A DNA stretch of 9,893 nucleotides, taken from positions 1-9,893 of the forward strand of contig CAJTJY010000044.1 in NCBI GenBank assembly GCA_910576975.1. The letters are read 5' to 3'. Both the position numbers and the translations under genes were made by a program. The notes under the pieces are model-generated. The model was not told where the DNA came from and searched no databases. It worked only from the letters and a program-made list of their open reading frames with translations. Within the stretch, counting starts at the first letter, position 1. Every line of letters begins with the position of its first letter. Origin of the DNA: an uncultured Lachnospiraceae bacterium (GTDB taxonomy: Bacteria > Bacillota > Clostridia > Lachnospirales > Lachnospiraceae). Below are positions 1-5,798 of the stretch, piece after piece.

Positions 1-299
1 CGTTTGCGAATCTCAGTTCCCTTGCGCCAACCATCCGTTTGAATGGGATTGATGACATGGAGGAGGAACCCTTTTTCAAAAAGAAATGAGTAGACAGAGA
101 GCCAGTAGTGTGCGGTGACTTCCGTGCCGATTTCTAAGTCGGCAGAGTTGGAAGAATAAGGAGTAAGTTTAGAAAACAGGGCATTCCCGCCAACTGAAGT
201 ATTGGGAAAGGAAAAAGCCTTAAATACCGCTATGCCAGTTTCGTCCATCATGGAAGCGACATGGTTGCTTTTACCGATATCAATACCAACAAGAAGCAT
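1..299 (-). CDS. IS110-family transposase, N-terminal part (runs off left edge)
   Basis: The frame is open from an ATG at 299 to the window edge, giving 99 residues of a RuvC-like DEDD recombinase, the enzyme that moves IS110-family elements with a bridge RNA as guide. The N-terminus MLLVGIDIGKSNHVAS carries the first catalytic Asp (D7). EIGTEVTAHYW (56-66) aligns with the usual GMEATGHYW block and keeps the catalytic Glu (E60). HVINPIQTDGWRKGTEIRK (81-99) is the highly conserved stretch just before the RKxxDxxDS block with the last two Asp, which lies beyond the window. A GAGGTGG ribosome binding site sits about 5 bases upstream of the ATG. The visible part has no stop or frameshift, so it may be intact. 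VTAHYW instead of ATGHYW is a slight departure from consensus. Family assignment is firm; activity cannot be judged. Confidence 0.9.
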   Translation of the reverse strand, partial: MLLVGIDIGKSNHVASMMDETGIAVFKAFSFPNTSVGGNALFSKLTPYSSNSADLEIGTEVTAHYWLSVYSFLFEKGFLLHVINPIQTDGWRKGTEIRK

Positions 300-324
300 A
301 CAGCCACCTCAGAAGAAAGATTTT

Positions 325-475
325 AGATTGGGAGACCACTCAACTAATAAGCGCCGCTACCTTGTGCTAAATACAGAGAGAAGCCATAAGGCAACCAGCA
401 ACCAACTCATACTTGGAAAGCTTATTAGAGAGAGGGATTCGTCTTTCAAGTACGAGCAGATCCGCTTAAGGAGGT
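325..475 (-). ncRNA. Candidate IS110 bridge RNA region (left-end non-coding DNA)
   Basis: IS110-group elements encode a bridge RNA in the non-coding end upstream of the transposase, on the same strand. Read on the minus strand, this interval first shows a bulged hairpin (463 to 435): GGAT and TCGT arms pair with ACGA and ATCC around a 9-base loop, with CTGC bulged. It is followed by a larger stem whose 9-base arms CTAATAAGC and GCTTATTAG (428-420 and 351-343) enclose 68 bases containing further short pairings such as CCAA/TTGG and CCTT/AAGG. A 5' hairpin followed by large internal loops is the published layout of bridge RNAs. No loop was matched to element ends or target, so ends and identity are inferred; the boundaries given are approximate. 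Confidence 0.4.
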
Positions 476-507
476 GACGATCATTCCCTCAATCTAATAA
501 AATTATT

Positions 508-528
508 ATCTCCTATCAGACAGGAGAT
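508..528. other. 7-bp hairpin, possible weak terminator
   Basis: ATCTCCT (508-514) pairs with AGGAGAT (522-528) around a 7-base loop. On the minus strand it is followed by AATAATTTTATT, so it could weakly stop transcription heading into the IS110 left end. It could equally belong to the original flank. The rest of 475-581 shows no gene. Confidence 0.25.
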
Positions 529-581
529 GTAAAGAAAAAGGTCTAAGGGTTTATAGGTATCTCTTGAATAACTTAAATACA

Positions 582-604
582 TTATAAATGTGTCAGCACA
601 CTAG
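582..604 (+). repeat. Solo inverted-repeat end of an IS3-like element
   Basis: This 23-base stretch matches the right inverted repeat at 2923-2945 at 21 of 23 positions (differences at the first base and at 597) and ends in CAGCACA followed by CTAG. It reads as the right-hand tip of another copy of the same element type. No partner left end is visible upstream, where the IS110 element lies, so the copy appears truncated. The sequence left of the repeat does not resemble the interior of the 2784-2941 element. Confidence 0.7.
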
Positions 605-802
605 GGGGATGGGTCAAAGGAAAATATTTGAATATGGACCTTGCAAAAGAGTAGGAGAAGATCATAAAACAATATCTTTCTGATATAAGGGCACAGACTG
701 TAGGTATGCAGATTTATCCTATCTGGCTGGGGTGAAAGACACTGTGAGGATATTTTGCAGCAGGGATCAGAGCAGATGAAAACCATATTATTTTTGTAAT
801 TG

Positions 803-840
803 AAAAAGCCCTGATAGGTATTGCCCACCAGAGCCTTTTT
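803..840. terminator. Bidirectional intrinsic terminator after the 216-aa gene
   Basis: GAAAAAGCCCTG and CAGAGCCTTTTT form an 11-pair stem with one bulge and one G-U pair (minus-strand reading), around a 15-base loop, with a run of five T on either strand. It begins 30 bases after the stop of the minus-strand gene at 870-1520 and fits as its terminator. From 605 to 800 there is no convincing gene; a minus-strand frame at 601-879 contains this hairpin and looks spurious. Confidence 0.65.
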
Positions 841-869
841 AATATTAGTGGTTTTAGTTTGTATGATGC

Positions 870-1520
870 TCAGCGCCATTTGATAGCTGTTTTGATGGCA
901 TCCTCTTTGGAATTAATAGTTTCAATGTCTGCCAACAGAGCAACCATATCCACACATCCAAAGGTTGGGAGGGCTGGTTTGCCCTCTGAGCTGTCAATGG
1001 TATAAAGGACATTCCCAATGGTTTTCTTGATGGTAAAATATCCACATTCCTCACAGGTTTCCCTATGATAGAGATAAGCTTGGACAATGGCATTGTGTTG
1101 GGGCTCTCCATTCCCCCATGTTGTCCTTGTGACTGCAAAATAGCATCCTTCACTGTATGTCGGGGTATTTTCCTGGCAGTCCATTACAGCATAATAGAAA
1201 TCAGCATCCCCAATATTTTCATCTACTTTTTTAAAAGATTCAGAGTTGAGGAGATGGTTTGCCCACTCCATGACACTGTCCTTTTCTAATGAGAATTCAA
1301 TGTTGTGATAGTTTGAAAATTCAAGATGGTGTTGCTTTAAATATAACAGGATGATTTCTGGCACTCTTTCAAATAGACAGTTCTGCAAAGAAGATACCAG
1401 TTCTTTTAATTCTCCCTGTGGGATTTTCCCATTGAAAATGACAACATACAGTTTGCCATCTATCCCAAAATCAAACCTGTATTTCTGTGTTTTCATAAAT
1501 TGAGTTACCTTGCCTGACAT
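870..1520 (-). CDS. Hypothetical protein, 216 aa, divergent from an XRE regulator
   Basis: I do not recognise the family. The frame is complete, with an ATG at 1520 preceded by GGAGG about 10 bases upstream and a terminator just past the stop, so it looks like a real expressed gene. The protein has no signal peptide or membrane segment and is probably cytoplasmic. The N-terminal part (about 12-70) alternates strands and helices (FDFGIDGKLYVVIFNGKIP). The C-terminal half has a CEEC pair (about 155-158) and several other Cys, which could bind metal, but this is only a suggestion. A second ATG nine codons in (FMKTQ) has a weaker ribosome site. It is transcribed away from an XRE-type repressor gene across a 203-base gap with facing promoters, a layout often seen when the repressor controls its neighbour. 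Its function is unknown. Confidence 0.72.
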   Translation of the reverse strand: MSGKVTQFMKTQKYRFDFGIDGKLYVVIFNGKIPQGELKELVSSLQNCLFERVPEIILLYLKQHHLEFSNYHNIEFSLEKDSVMEWANHLLNSESFKKVDENIGDADFYYAVMDCQENTPTYSEGCYFAVTRTTWGNGEPQHNAIVQAYLYHRETCEECGYFTIKKTIGNVLYTIDSSEGKPALPTFGCVDMVALLADIETINSKEDAIKTAIKWR

Positions 1521-1550
1521 AAAAAATCAGCCTCCTTTTTTATTTGATAT

Positions 1551-1579
1551 GCCAAGCATATATCATTCATGTGTTTGGC
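1551..1579. promoter_or_regulatory. Imperfect palindrome in the 5' leader of the 216-aa gene
   Basis: GCCAAGCATAT and ATGTGTTTGGC (1551-1561 and 1569-1579) form an 11-pair stem with two G-U pairs when read on the plus strand; on the minus strand two positions mismatch. It lies between the predicted minus-strand promoter and the GGAGG of the 216-aa gene, so it could be an operator for the divergent XRE protein or an mRNA leader structure. No second copy was found. Confidence 0.3.
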
Positions 1580-1626
1580 TTTTCTGGCAAAAATGCATTG
1601 GACAGTAGGAATGGCTGTATCCATAA

Positions 1627-1654
1627 ATGATAGCATATAGTTGAAATTTGTCAA
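1627..1654 (-). promoter_or_regulatory. Predicted promoter of the 216-aa gene
   Basis: On the minus strand, a perfect TTGACA -35 box (1654-1649) is followed after 16 bases by TATCAT (1632-1627), a good SigA-type -10. Transcription would start near 1620 and leave a leader of about 100 bases before the gene that starts at 1520. Confidence 0.6.
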
Positions 1655-1676
1655 CATTTCAATATTACATTTTATT
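1648..1676 (+). promoter_or_regulatory. Possible promoter of the XRE regulator gene
   Basis: TTGTCA (1648-1653) with a 17-base spacer leads to TTTATT (1671-1676), a weak -10. The -35 box overlaps the -35 of the opposing promoter, so the two could compete or be controlled together. The match is modest. Confidence 0.35.
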
Positions 1677-1723
1677 TACCTTGTTGATAGAATTTCACAA
1701 TAAGAAGAAAGGTGGAAGGAAAG

Positions 1724-2059
1724 ATGAATGTGGAACTGTATCTAAAAGAAATGGGACAAAGAATTATGGAGAGGAGAAAGAAACTTGAGTTGACTCAGGA
1801 AGCACTGGCTGAGATGAGTGAGCTGACAACTCAGTTTGTATCCTATGCAGAAAGTGGGAAAAGGGGGATGAGACCAGAGAACTTAATGAAAGTGGCTGCT
1901 GCATTGGGGGTAAGTACTGATTATCTTTTGACTGGTGACATTATTGATAAGGACAAGTTGTTGCTTTCAGACAAGTTGGACAAGCTAACCCCACAGCAGG
2001 TGAGAATTGTGGAGAATGTGATTGATGAATGCATTGCGCTTTACAGTAAGGATAAATAG
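1724..2059 (+). CDS. XRE-family transcriptional regulator, 111 aa
   Basis: This is a small DNA-binding repressor of the Cro/C1 type. Residues 8-69 form the five-helix HTH_3 domain: LTQEALAEMSELTTQFVSYA (23-42) spans the positioning and recognition helices, followed by ENLMKVAAALGVSTDYLLTG (52-71), a hallmark ending for this family. A short C-terminal helical tail (87-111, LTPQQVRIVENVIDECIALY) probably mediates dimerisation. ATG at 1724 is preferred because AAGGTGG lies 9 bases upstream; an in-frame GTG at 1712 would bury that ribosome site inside the gene. It is divergent from the 216-aa gene and shares its intergenic region, so control of that gene and of itself is likely but unproven. No nearby integrase or phage gene is visible. 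Confidence 0.9.
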   Translation: MNVELYLKEMGQRIMERRKKLELTQEALAEMSELTTQFVSYAESGKRGMRPENLMKVAAALGVSTDYLLTGDIIDKDKLLLSDKLDKLTPQQVRIVENVIDECIALYSKDK

Positions 2060-2130
2060 GTTCTGATAAAGACCACTGGGAGAATGCCGGGGAGGATATT
2101 GGGGTTGTTTTCTCCTCTCCGCTTTCCTAA

Positions 2131-2745
2131 TTTCATAATCCAACAGACCATGTTACATTGTCTATATTGCCTTATGAGGACGGCAATACATTACTCCATC
2201 CATGCAGCAGTCTGATTTTGAAATTGAAAATAAATATGATTCATGTTAATATTACATATTATGAAGGTTCGGATTCGCACGGATTATATTTTGAGGAGGA
2301 TCAATTAATTCGTTGGAGGTACTGCCCCGATGCGGAAGATAACAGTAAAGCAACAAACTATGAACTTGAGAATACTTCTAAATATTATCAGTTGGAAAAT
2401 GATGTACTTGCTGAGTCGCAAAAGCTGTTGCCTGCATGGGAAGATGCGCTTGCGAATGGAATCGCTGCTCAAGAATATATACTTGCAGGCAGTGATTCAA
2501 GGTATATTTTAAAGTCGGAGATTCAGGAATTTACTGCTGAACAATGCCGATTAGCTCGGAATGAAATCTATGCACGTCATGGGCGTAGGTTTGATGATGA
2601 GTATCTTCAGGATTATTTTAATTCGAAAGGCTGGTATACACCTACAATTGATCCGGATGAATTTGAGGAATCATTACTTAATTCTTATGAAATTGCTAAT
2701 CGAGATTTGATTGTTGAATATGAAGAGGAATGCGGATATATATGA
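2131..2745 (+). pseudogene. YARHG-domain protein, probably N-terminally truncated
   Basis: The C-terminal half is a clear YARHG domain: ARNEIYARHGRRF, then LQDYFNSKGWY and a closing LLNSYEIANRDLIVEYE. This extracellular domain is usually placed at the end of secreted, lipid-anchored or membrane-anchored proteins of Firmicutes and has no firmly known function. The part before it (ITYYEGSDSHGLYFEEDQLIRWRY) resembles the domain often preceding YARHG in Lachnospiraceae proteins, from memory only. The frame opens after a TAA at 2128. Possible starts are TTG at 2158 or ATG at 2236 (169 aa), and neither has a ribosome binding site. No signal peptide or membrane segment is present, which a secreted YARHG protein would need. 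I therefore read it as a 5'-deleted gene whose domain remains intact. It ends 35 bases before an IS end. Confidence 0.7.
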
Positions 2746-2779
2746 CAACAATAAAAAATATGTTTTTTTGTTTTGGCGA

Positions 2780-2945
2780 CTAGTGTACTGACACATTTAT
2801 ATCTGGCGAAACTCTGCAGAACGATTGTTCATCAGCAAGACGGAAGAAGGAGGCGATGCGGTGGCATCGTTGACTGATGACAACGCAGTCTGATGGGCAA
2901 TCGGGCAAGGAGGTTTGCCTGAATATAAATGTGTCAGTACACTAG
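2780..2945. mobile_element. MITE-like element, 158 bp, with 23-bp perfect inverted repeats
   Basis: Bases 2780-2802 and 2923-2945 are perfect inverted copies. Within them the element runs from TGTACTGACAC (2784) to GTGTCAGTACA (2941), the TG...CA tips typical of IS3-family ends, and CTAG flanks both sides as a possible 4-bp target duplication. It holds no coding frame. The interior can fold: 2822-2835 pairs with 2874-2885 (12 pairs, two single-base bulges), enclosing CGATGC/GCATCG (2854-2869), with a GGCAA/TTGCC hairpin (2904-2919) alongside. It is probably a non-autonomous derivative moved by a related IS3 transposase. The adjacent transposase remnant may or may not be from the same family. 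Confidence 0.75.
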
Positions 2946-2989
2946 CTTTATTTTTTCCATCGTGGCTTGTGGGAAGAAAGAGACAAAAA

Positions 2990-3530
2990 AGAAGAACGGG
3001 ATACGTAGGCTGGAGGAAAAACGATCAACAGCTTACCACGAAGTTCTGAAAGACAACCTGTGCTTGCACAAGAACTGGCTGAAAAGGAGATCTTTTTCTT
3101 AAAAAAAGCAGCGGCATTCTTTGCAAAGGAAATCGATTAGAATCTTATCGGCTTATAGAACAACACAGCAGAGAATTCGGCGTTCGCTGGATGCTGAGGC
3201 GGCCTGGCGTCTGCCCGAATGCTTATTACAACTATCAGAAACACCGAAAGGGGGATTATAACGACTAAAAAGACGCGGCAAAAGTGCTGATCAGGGAGAT
3301 ATACGGAAATGAGAATGTGTTACCTCGTGCGCCCGAAGAAACCAGGTTGCCAGCGCGGAAAACAGCATAAAGTCTTTGAAAACAAGCTGCAATGGGAGAT
3401 TCATGCAGCCCAGGCGAACCACAAGTGATGCGCAGGTCTCTCACATCTGTTTTTGAAAGACGGGGAAGCCAGCTACGATTGCAACATTGTTGACCTGTAT
3501 GATCAGCAAAAAGGGATGAGATCATATGTG
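2990..3530 (+). pseudogene. IS3-family transposase remnant (orfA end and orfB start), decayed
   Basis: Three pieces of an IS3/IS150-type transposase lie in order but in different frames. At 3072-3140, ELAEKEIFFLKKAAAFFAKEID followed by a stop matches the usual end of OrfA. At 3146-3370, YRLIEQHSREFGVRW, LRRPGVCPNAYYNYQKHRK and DAAKVLIREIYGNEN match the start of OrfB, interrupted by TAA at 3266. At about 3425-3515, DAQVSHICF, a frameshift, and then LKDGEASYDCNIVDLYD match the start of the catalytic DDE region, with a large internal deletion before it. The rest of the catalytic domain is missing. The element cannot make an active enzyme. The left boundary is uncertain: 2946-3071 codes for nothing recognisable except in-frame residues just before the OrfA piece. 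Confidence 0.82.
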
Positions 3531-3551
3531 GAAGTTGGGGAACTGGCAGGA

Positions 3552-3580
3552 TTGCTATTACTTGTTTAAGCGTATAAAAT
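3552..3580 (+). promoter_or_regulatory. Predicted promoter of the two-component pair
   Basis: TTGCTA (3552-3557) and TAAAAT (3575-3580) are separated by 17 bases, with 4 of 6 and 5 of 6 matches to SigA consensus. Transcription would start about 20 bases before the truncated HTH frame at 3606 and read into the response regulator and kinase. It probably belonged originally to the HTH gene. Confidence 0.5.
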
Positions 3581-3605
3581 AGAAATCAAAGATGCAGGAA
3601 AAATC

Positions 3606-3704
3606 ATGGATTACATATCAAAAAAGGAAGCATCAGAAATATGGGGAATCTCTGATCGCAGAATACAAAAGCTGCGCCCATGGAAAGGAAATCACTATGT
3701 ATAA
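3606..3704 (+). pseudogene. Truncated excisionase-like HTH gene, first 32 codons
   Basis: MDYISKKEASEIWGISDRR followed by IQKL is the start of the small MerR/excisionase-type helix-turn-helix proteins abundant in Lachnospiraceae, which normally continue with a second half carrying the wing. Here the frame diverges after about residue 24 (RPWKGNHYV) and stops at 3702-3704, so only the first helices remain. AGGA lies 7 bases before the ATG, and a promoter is predicted just upstream. Its stop overlaps the response-regulator start (ATGTATAA), so if still translated it could act as a leader that couples translation to the next gene. The family match is from memory of such proteins. Confidence 0.6.
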
Positions 3705-4428
3705 GATTGGAATTTGTGATGACGATAAGATTTTATGTTCTGTTTTGGAAGAACAGATCTATGAACTTTCAAAAGAAATAGAGATAAAAGTTGAAGTTGA
3801 GGTATGGTATTCCGGGGAAAGCATACAAAATGATTTGAAAAAAGGAATAGAATTAGACCTGCTTTTCCTTGACATAGAATTAGTTCAAAAGAATGGCATT
3901 GCAGTAGGAAATTTTATTCGCAACGAAATGGAGAATATGCAGACGCATATCGTATATATTTCTTCAAAGGAAAGTTATGCCATGCAGTTATTTAAGGTCC
4001 AACCATTCGATTTTTTGATTAAGCCTGTCTCTAACGAAAATATAAGAGAAGTGTTGATAAGAAGCGTAAAGCAAAAAAGCCGTGCAGATGCCTATTTTGA
4101 ATATCAAAAAGGAAATTCTATTTTCAGAGTTCCAGTAAGAAACATTGCTTATTTTATGAGCATGGATAAGAAAATAATAATTGTAAAAAAAGATGGAAAG
4201 GAAGAATTTTATGGTAAGTTAAAAAACATAGCCAAGACTCTTCCAGCAGATTTTTTGATGATTCATCAGTCATATATTATCAACCAGGCATATGTAAGTG
4301 AATATTCTTATGAAATGGTAAAAATGGCGGATGGAGAAAATTTAAATATCAGTAAGCCATATAGAAAAGAAACCAGAAGTAAAATAATACAGCGTCAGAA
4401 AGCGAATATGAGAGATGGTATCCTATAG
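3697..4428 (+). CDS. LytTR-family response regulator (AgrA/ComE type), 243 aa
   Basis: This is a cytoplasmic two-component output protein. The receiver domain (about 2-125) has the acidic pocket CDDD (D8-D10), the phospho-acceptor Asp in LLFLDIE (D59), Ser at the switch position (VYISS, S89) and the invariant Lys in FLIKP (K109). Residues about 138-235 form a LytTR DNA-binding domain (IAYFMSMDKKIIIV, FLMIHQSYIINQAYV, ISKPYRKE), which binds paired 9-bp direct repeats upstream of target promoters. ATG at 3697 is chosen because GGAAAGGAAA sits at proper distance and the receiver begins there. The same frame extends upstream to 3592, but that stretch is the overlapped HTH fragment in another frame. 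The gene overlaps the kinase gene by 14 bases, so they form one operon. Likely targets include the lipoprotein-ABC operon downstream. Confidence 0.93.
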   Translation: MYKIGICDDDKILCSVLEEQIYELSKEIEIKVEVEVWYSGESIQNDLKKGIELDLLFLDIELVQKNGIAVGNFIRNEMENMQTHIVYISSKESYAMQLFKVQPFDFLIKPVSNENIREVLIRSVKQKSRADAYFEYQKGNSIFRVPVRNIAYFMSMDKKIIIVKKDGKEEFYGKLKNIAKTLPADFLMIHQSYIINQAYVSEYSYEMVKMADGENLNISKPYRKETRSKIIQRQKANMRDGIL

Positions 4429-5668
4429 TCCAATCATTGTGTTAATTGTAAATGTTCTTAGAATTTTACTATTAAAGAAAGTCATGGATGTATTTTTGTC
4501 AGTCGATGATATAGAGGAAAAGTCATTAAAAATTGGCTTGGGGATATATTGCCTGTTAACTACGACAGTGTATTGCTTATTTGGGGTATCTGCCTCGTAT
4601 GAGATTTGTAATTGCATAGGGATAATGGGACTTACCTGTTTTTATCAGGAACTGTGGAAAAAAAGATTATGGGTATCGTTGGTATTATTTAGTTTGGATT
4701 TGGCAAATTCCCTGATCGTCTTTTTTATTTTTGGGGATATTGCAAAATTTCAGCAGCCCGCGATTCAAGCTTTGTTAATGTTGATTTGCACAACGATTAT
4801 AAGCCGTATTTCTTATTCATCCGAAGCAAAAGAGATCGCTTTTGATAGAAAGCAAACATTATTGTTGTTGGTGATCCCTGCGATGAGCGTTATTGTCTTA
4901 AGTGTGCTAATGCTGGGAGAACACTCGAAAATGTTTGCGATATTGATTAGCGGCTATATGCTAATGATCAATATCAGTGTATCTTATCTATATAATATCC
5001 TGATAGAAAATTATATACATTTAAGAGATAATGATAGATATAAACAACAGACATATGCATATCAAAACCAATTAGAAGTCATTATGGAATCCAGGAATCG
5101 AGTTCGTGCTTTAAGACATGATATGAAAAACCATATTTTAGCGTTGCAAGTCTTAGTACAAAGGAAAGAGTTAGAGGAAACGAGTAAGTATTTAGATTCT
5201 ATGAAGAACTTTATGACTAATCCCGAGGAGTATGTCAAGACGGGGAATGATGCTGTTGATAGCTTGCTAAACTATAAGATACAAAAGGCGAATGAGTTTT
5301 TAAATGTGGTAGAAACAAAAATCAGCATACCAGAACAGTTGCGCCTGCGTTCGTTTGACTTAAATGTGCTTTTGGGAAACCTATTGGATAATGCAATAGA
5401 TGCTTCGATGCAGACAGAAGATAAGAAACTGAAAATAACGATAAAACTTGACAAGGGAATTTTGTTTATAAATATTTGTAACAGCTGCCAGAGGATTGCA
5501 GACGGAAAGAGTGATTTTTTTGAAACGACAAAAGAAGATAAAGTAAATCATGGGATAGGGCTAAAAAATGTTCGTAGAATTGTGAAAAAATATCATGGAG
5601 ATATAGCGTTTTTATATGAAAATGCTTCTATGGAAACGGATGTTATGATGTATGTAAATGAGATGTAG
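4415..5668 (+). CDS. GHKL sensor histidine kinase (AgrC-like), 417 aa
   Basis: This is a membrane sensor that phosphorylates the preceding regulator. The N-terminal 200 residues contain about six or seven hydrophobic segments (roughly 4-27, 38-58, 61-78, 86-108, 114-131, 147-168, 173-197) with short loops, the AgrC/ComD-type input domain that usually detects peptides. A helical linker leads to LRHDMKNHILALQ with the phosphorylated His (H235). The GHKL ATPase domain shows the N box GNLLDNAIDA (N322, N326) and the G box HGIGLKNVRRIV (379-390); it is complete. The start at 4415 lies inside the regulator gene and has only a poor ribosome site, suggesting translational coupling. The ligand is unknown. 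No agrB- or agrD-like gene for a signal peptide is visible in the window, so an external or antimicrobial peptide is the likelier cue. Confidence 0.92.
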   Translation: MVSYSPIIVLIVNVLRILLLKKVMDVFLSVDDIEEKSLKIGLGIYCLLTTTVYCLFGVSASYEICNCIGIMGLTCFYQELWKKRLWVSLVLFSLDLANSLIVFFIFGDIAKFQQPAIQALLMLICTTIISRISYSSEAKEIAFDRKQTLLLLVIPAMSVIVLSVLMLGEHSKMFAILISGYMLMINISVSYLYNILIENYIHLRDNDRYKQQTYAYQNQLEVIMESRNRVRALRHDMKNHILALQVLVQRKELEETSKYLDSMKNFMTNPEEYVKTGNDAVDSLLNYKIQKANEFLNVVETKISIPEQLRLRSFDLNVLLGNLLDNAIDASMQTEDKKLKITIKLDKGILFINICNSCQRIADGKSDFFETTKEDKVNHGIGLKNVRRIVKKYHGDIAFLYENASMETDVMMYVNEM

Positions 5669-5671
5669 CAA

Positions 5672-5727
5672 AGGGCTGTTGCGAATTCATGCTGAAAAAT
5701 GCGTTATGATTTTGCAACAGCTCTTTT
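5672..5727 (+). terminator. Intrinsic terminator after the kinase gene
   Basis: AGGGCTGTTGC (5672-5682) and GCAACAGCTCT (5714-5724) form an 11-pair stem with one G-U pair, followed by TTTT. It starts 4 bases after the kinase stop. The loop of 31 bases is long for a terminator, and the sequence could also be a small palindromic repeat. Confidence 0.6.
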
Positions 5728-5733
5728 GGGCTG

Positions 5734-5764
5734 ATTTCGGCAATAATGTGGTCGAATTTCGCAA
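5734..5764 (+). promoter_or_regulatory. Candidate LytTR binding site (direct repeats)
   Basis: ATTTCGGCA (5734-5742) and ATTTCGCAA (5756-5764) are direct repeats 22 bases apart start to start, about two helical turns. LytTR regulators bind paired 9-bp direct repeats at about this spacing. The pair lies 26 bases upstream of a TATAAT box that lacks a -35. The motif differs from known AgrA sites, so the link to the regulator is inference. Confidence 0.4.
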
Positions 5765-5790
5765 AACAGAAGAAAATGAAAAAATTATTT

Positions 5791-5796
5791 TATAAT
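5791..5796 (+). promoter_or_regulatory. Perfect -10 box of the lipoprotein-ABC operon
   Basis: TATAAT stands 98 bases before the lipoprotein start. Nothing resembling TTGACA occurs 16-18 bases upstream (the region reads AACAGAAGAAA), the pattern expected of an activator-dependent promoter. Confidence 0.55.
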
Positions 5797-5798
5797 AT

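Noticed and set aside
202..477. Plus-strand frame of 91 codons across the IS110 start and left end
   Set aside because: It is antisense to the recognised transposase and the structured left end, and its product resembles nothing.
601..879. Minus-strand frame of 92 codons overlapping the stop of the 216-aa gene by 10 bases
   Set aside because: It has no own ribosome site, contains the terminator hairpin at 803-840, ends exactly at the IS boundary and has an odd Cys-rich composition without recognisable family.
2060..2130. Purine/pyrimidine imperfect stem (GGGGAGGA with TCTCCTCTCC) after the XRE gene as a terminator
   Set aside because: The arms have mismatches and no T run follows, so it is not reported as a feature.
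2748..2775. A-run/T-run (AAAAAATATG then TTTTTTT) after the YARHG gene as a terminator
   Set aside because: The stem would be only A-T pairs and too unstable to call, although some termination cannot be excluded.
2851..2875. GGAGGCGATG inside the MITE-like element as a ribosome site and start codon
   Set aside because: The frame from that ATG stops after five codons and spacing is too short.
3265..3525. Minus-strand frame of 86 codons
   Set aside because: It is antisense to the IS3-type orfB remnant, which has clear family matches on the plus strand.
3592..3696. N-terminal extension of the response regulator to the ATG at 3592
   Set aside because: No ribosome site is present there, receiver domains begin at MYKIGICDDD, and these bases encode the HTH fragment in another frame.
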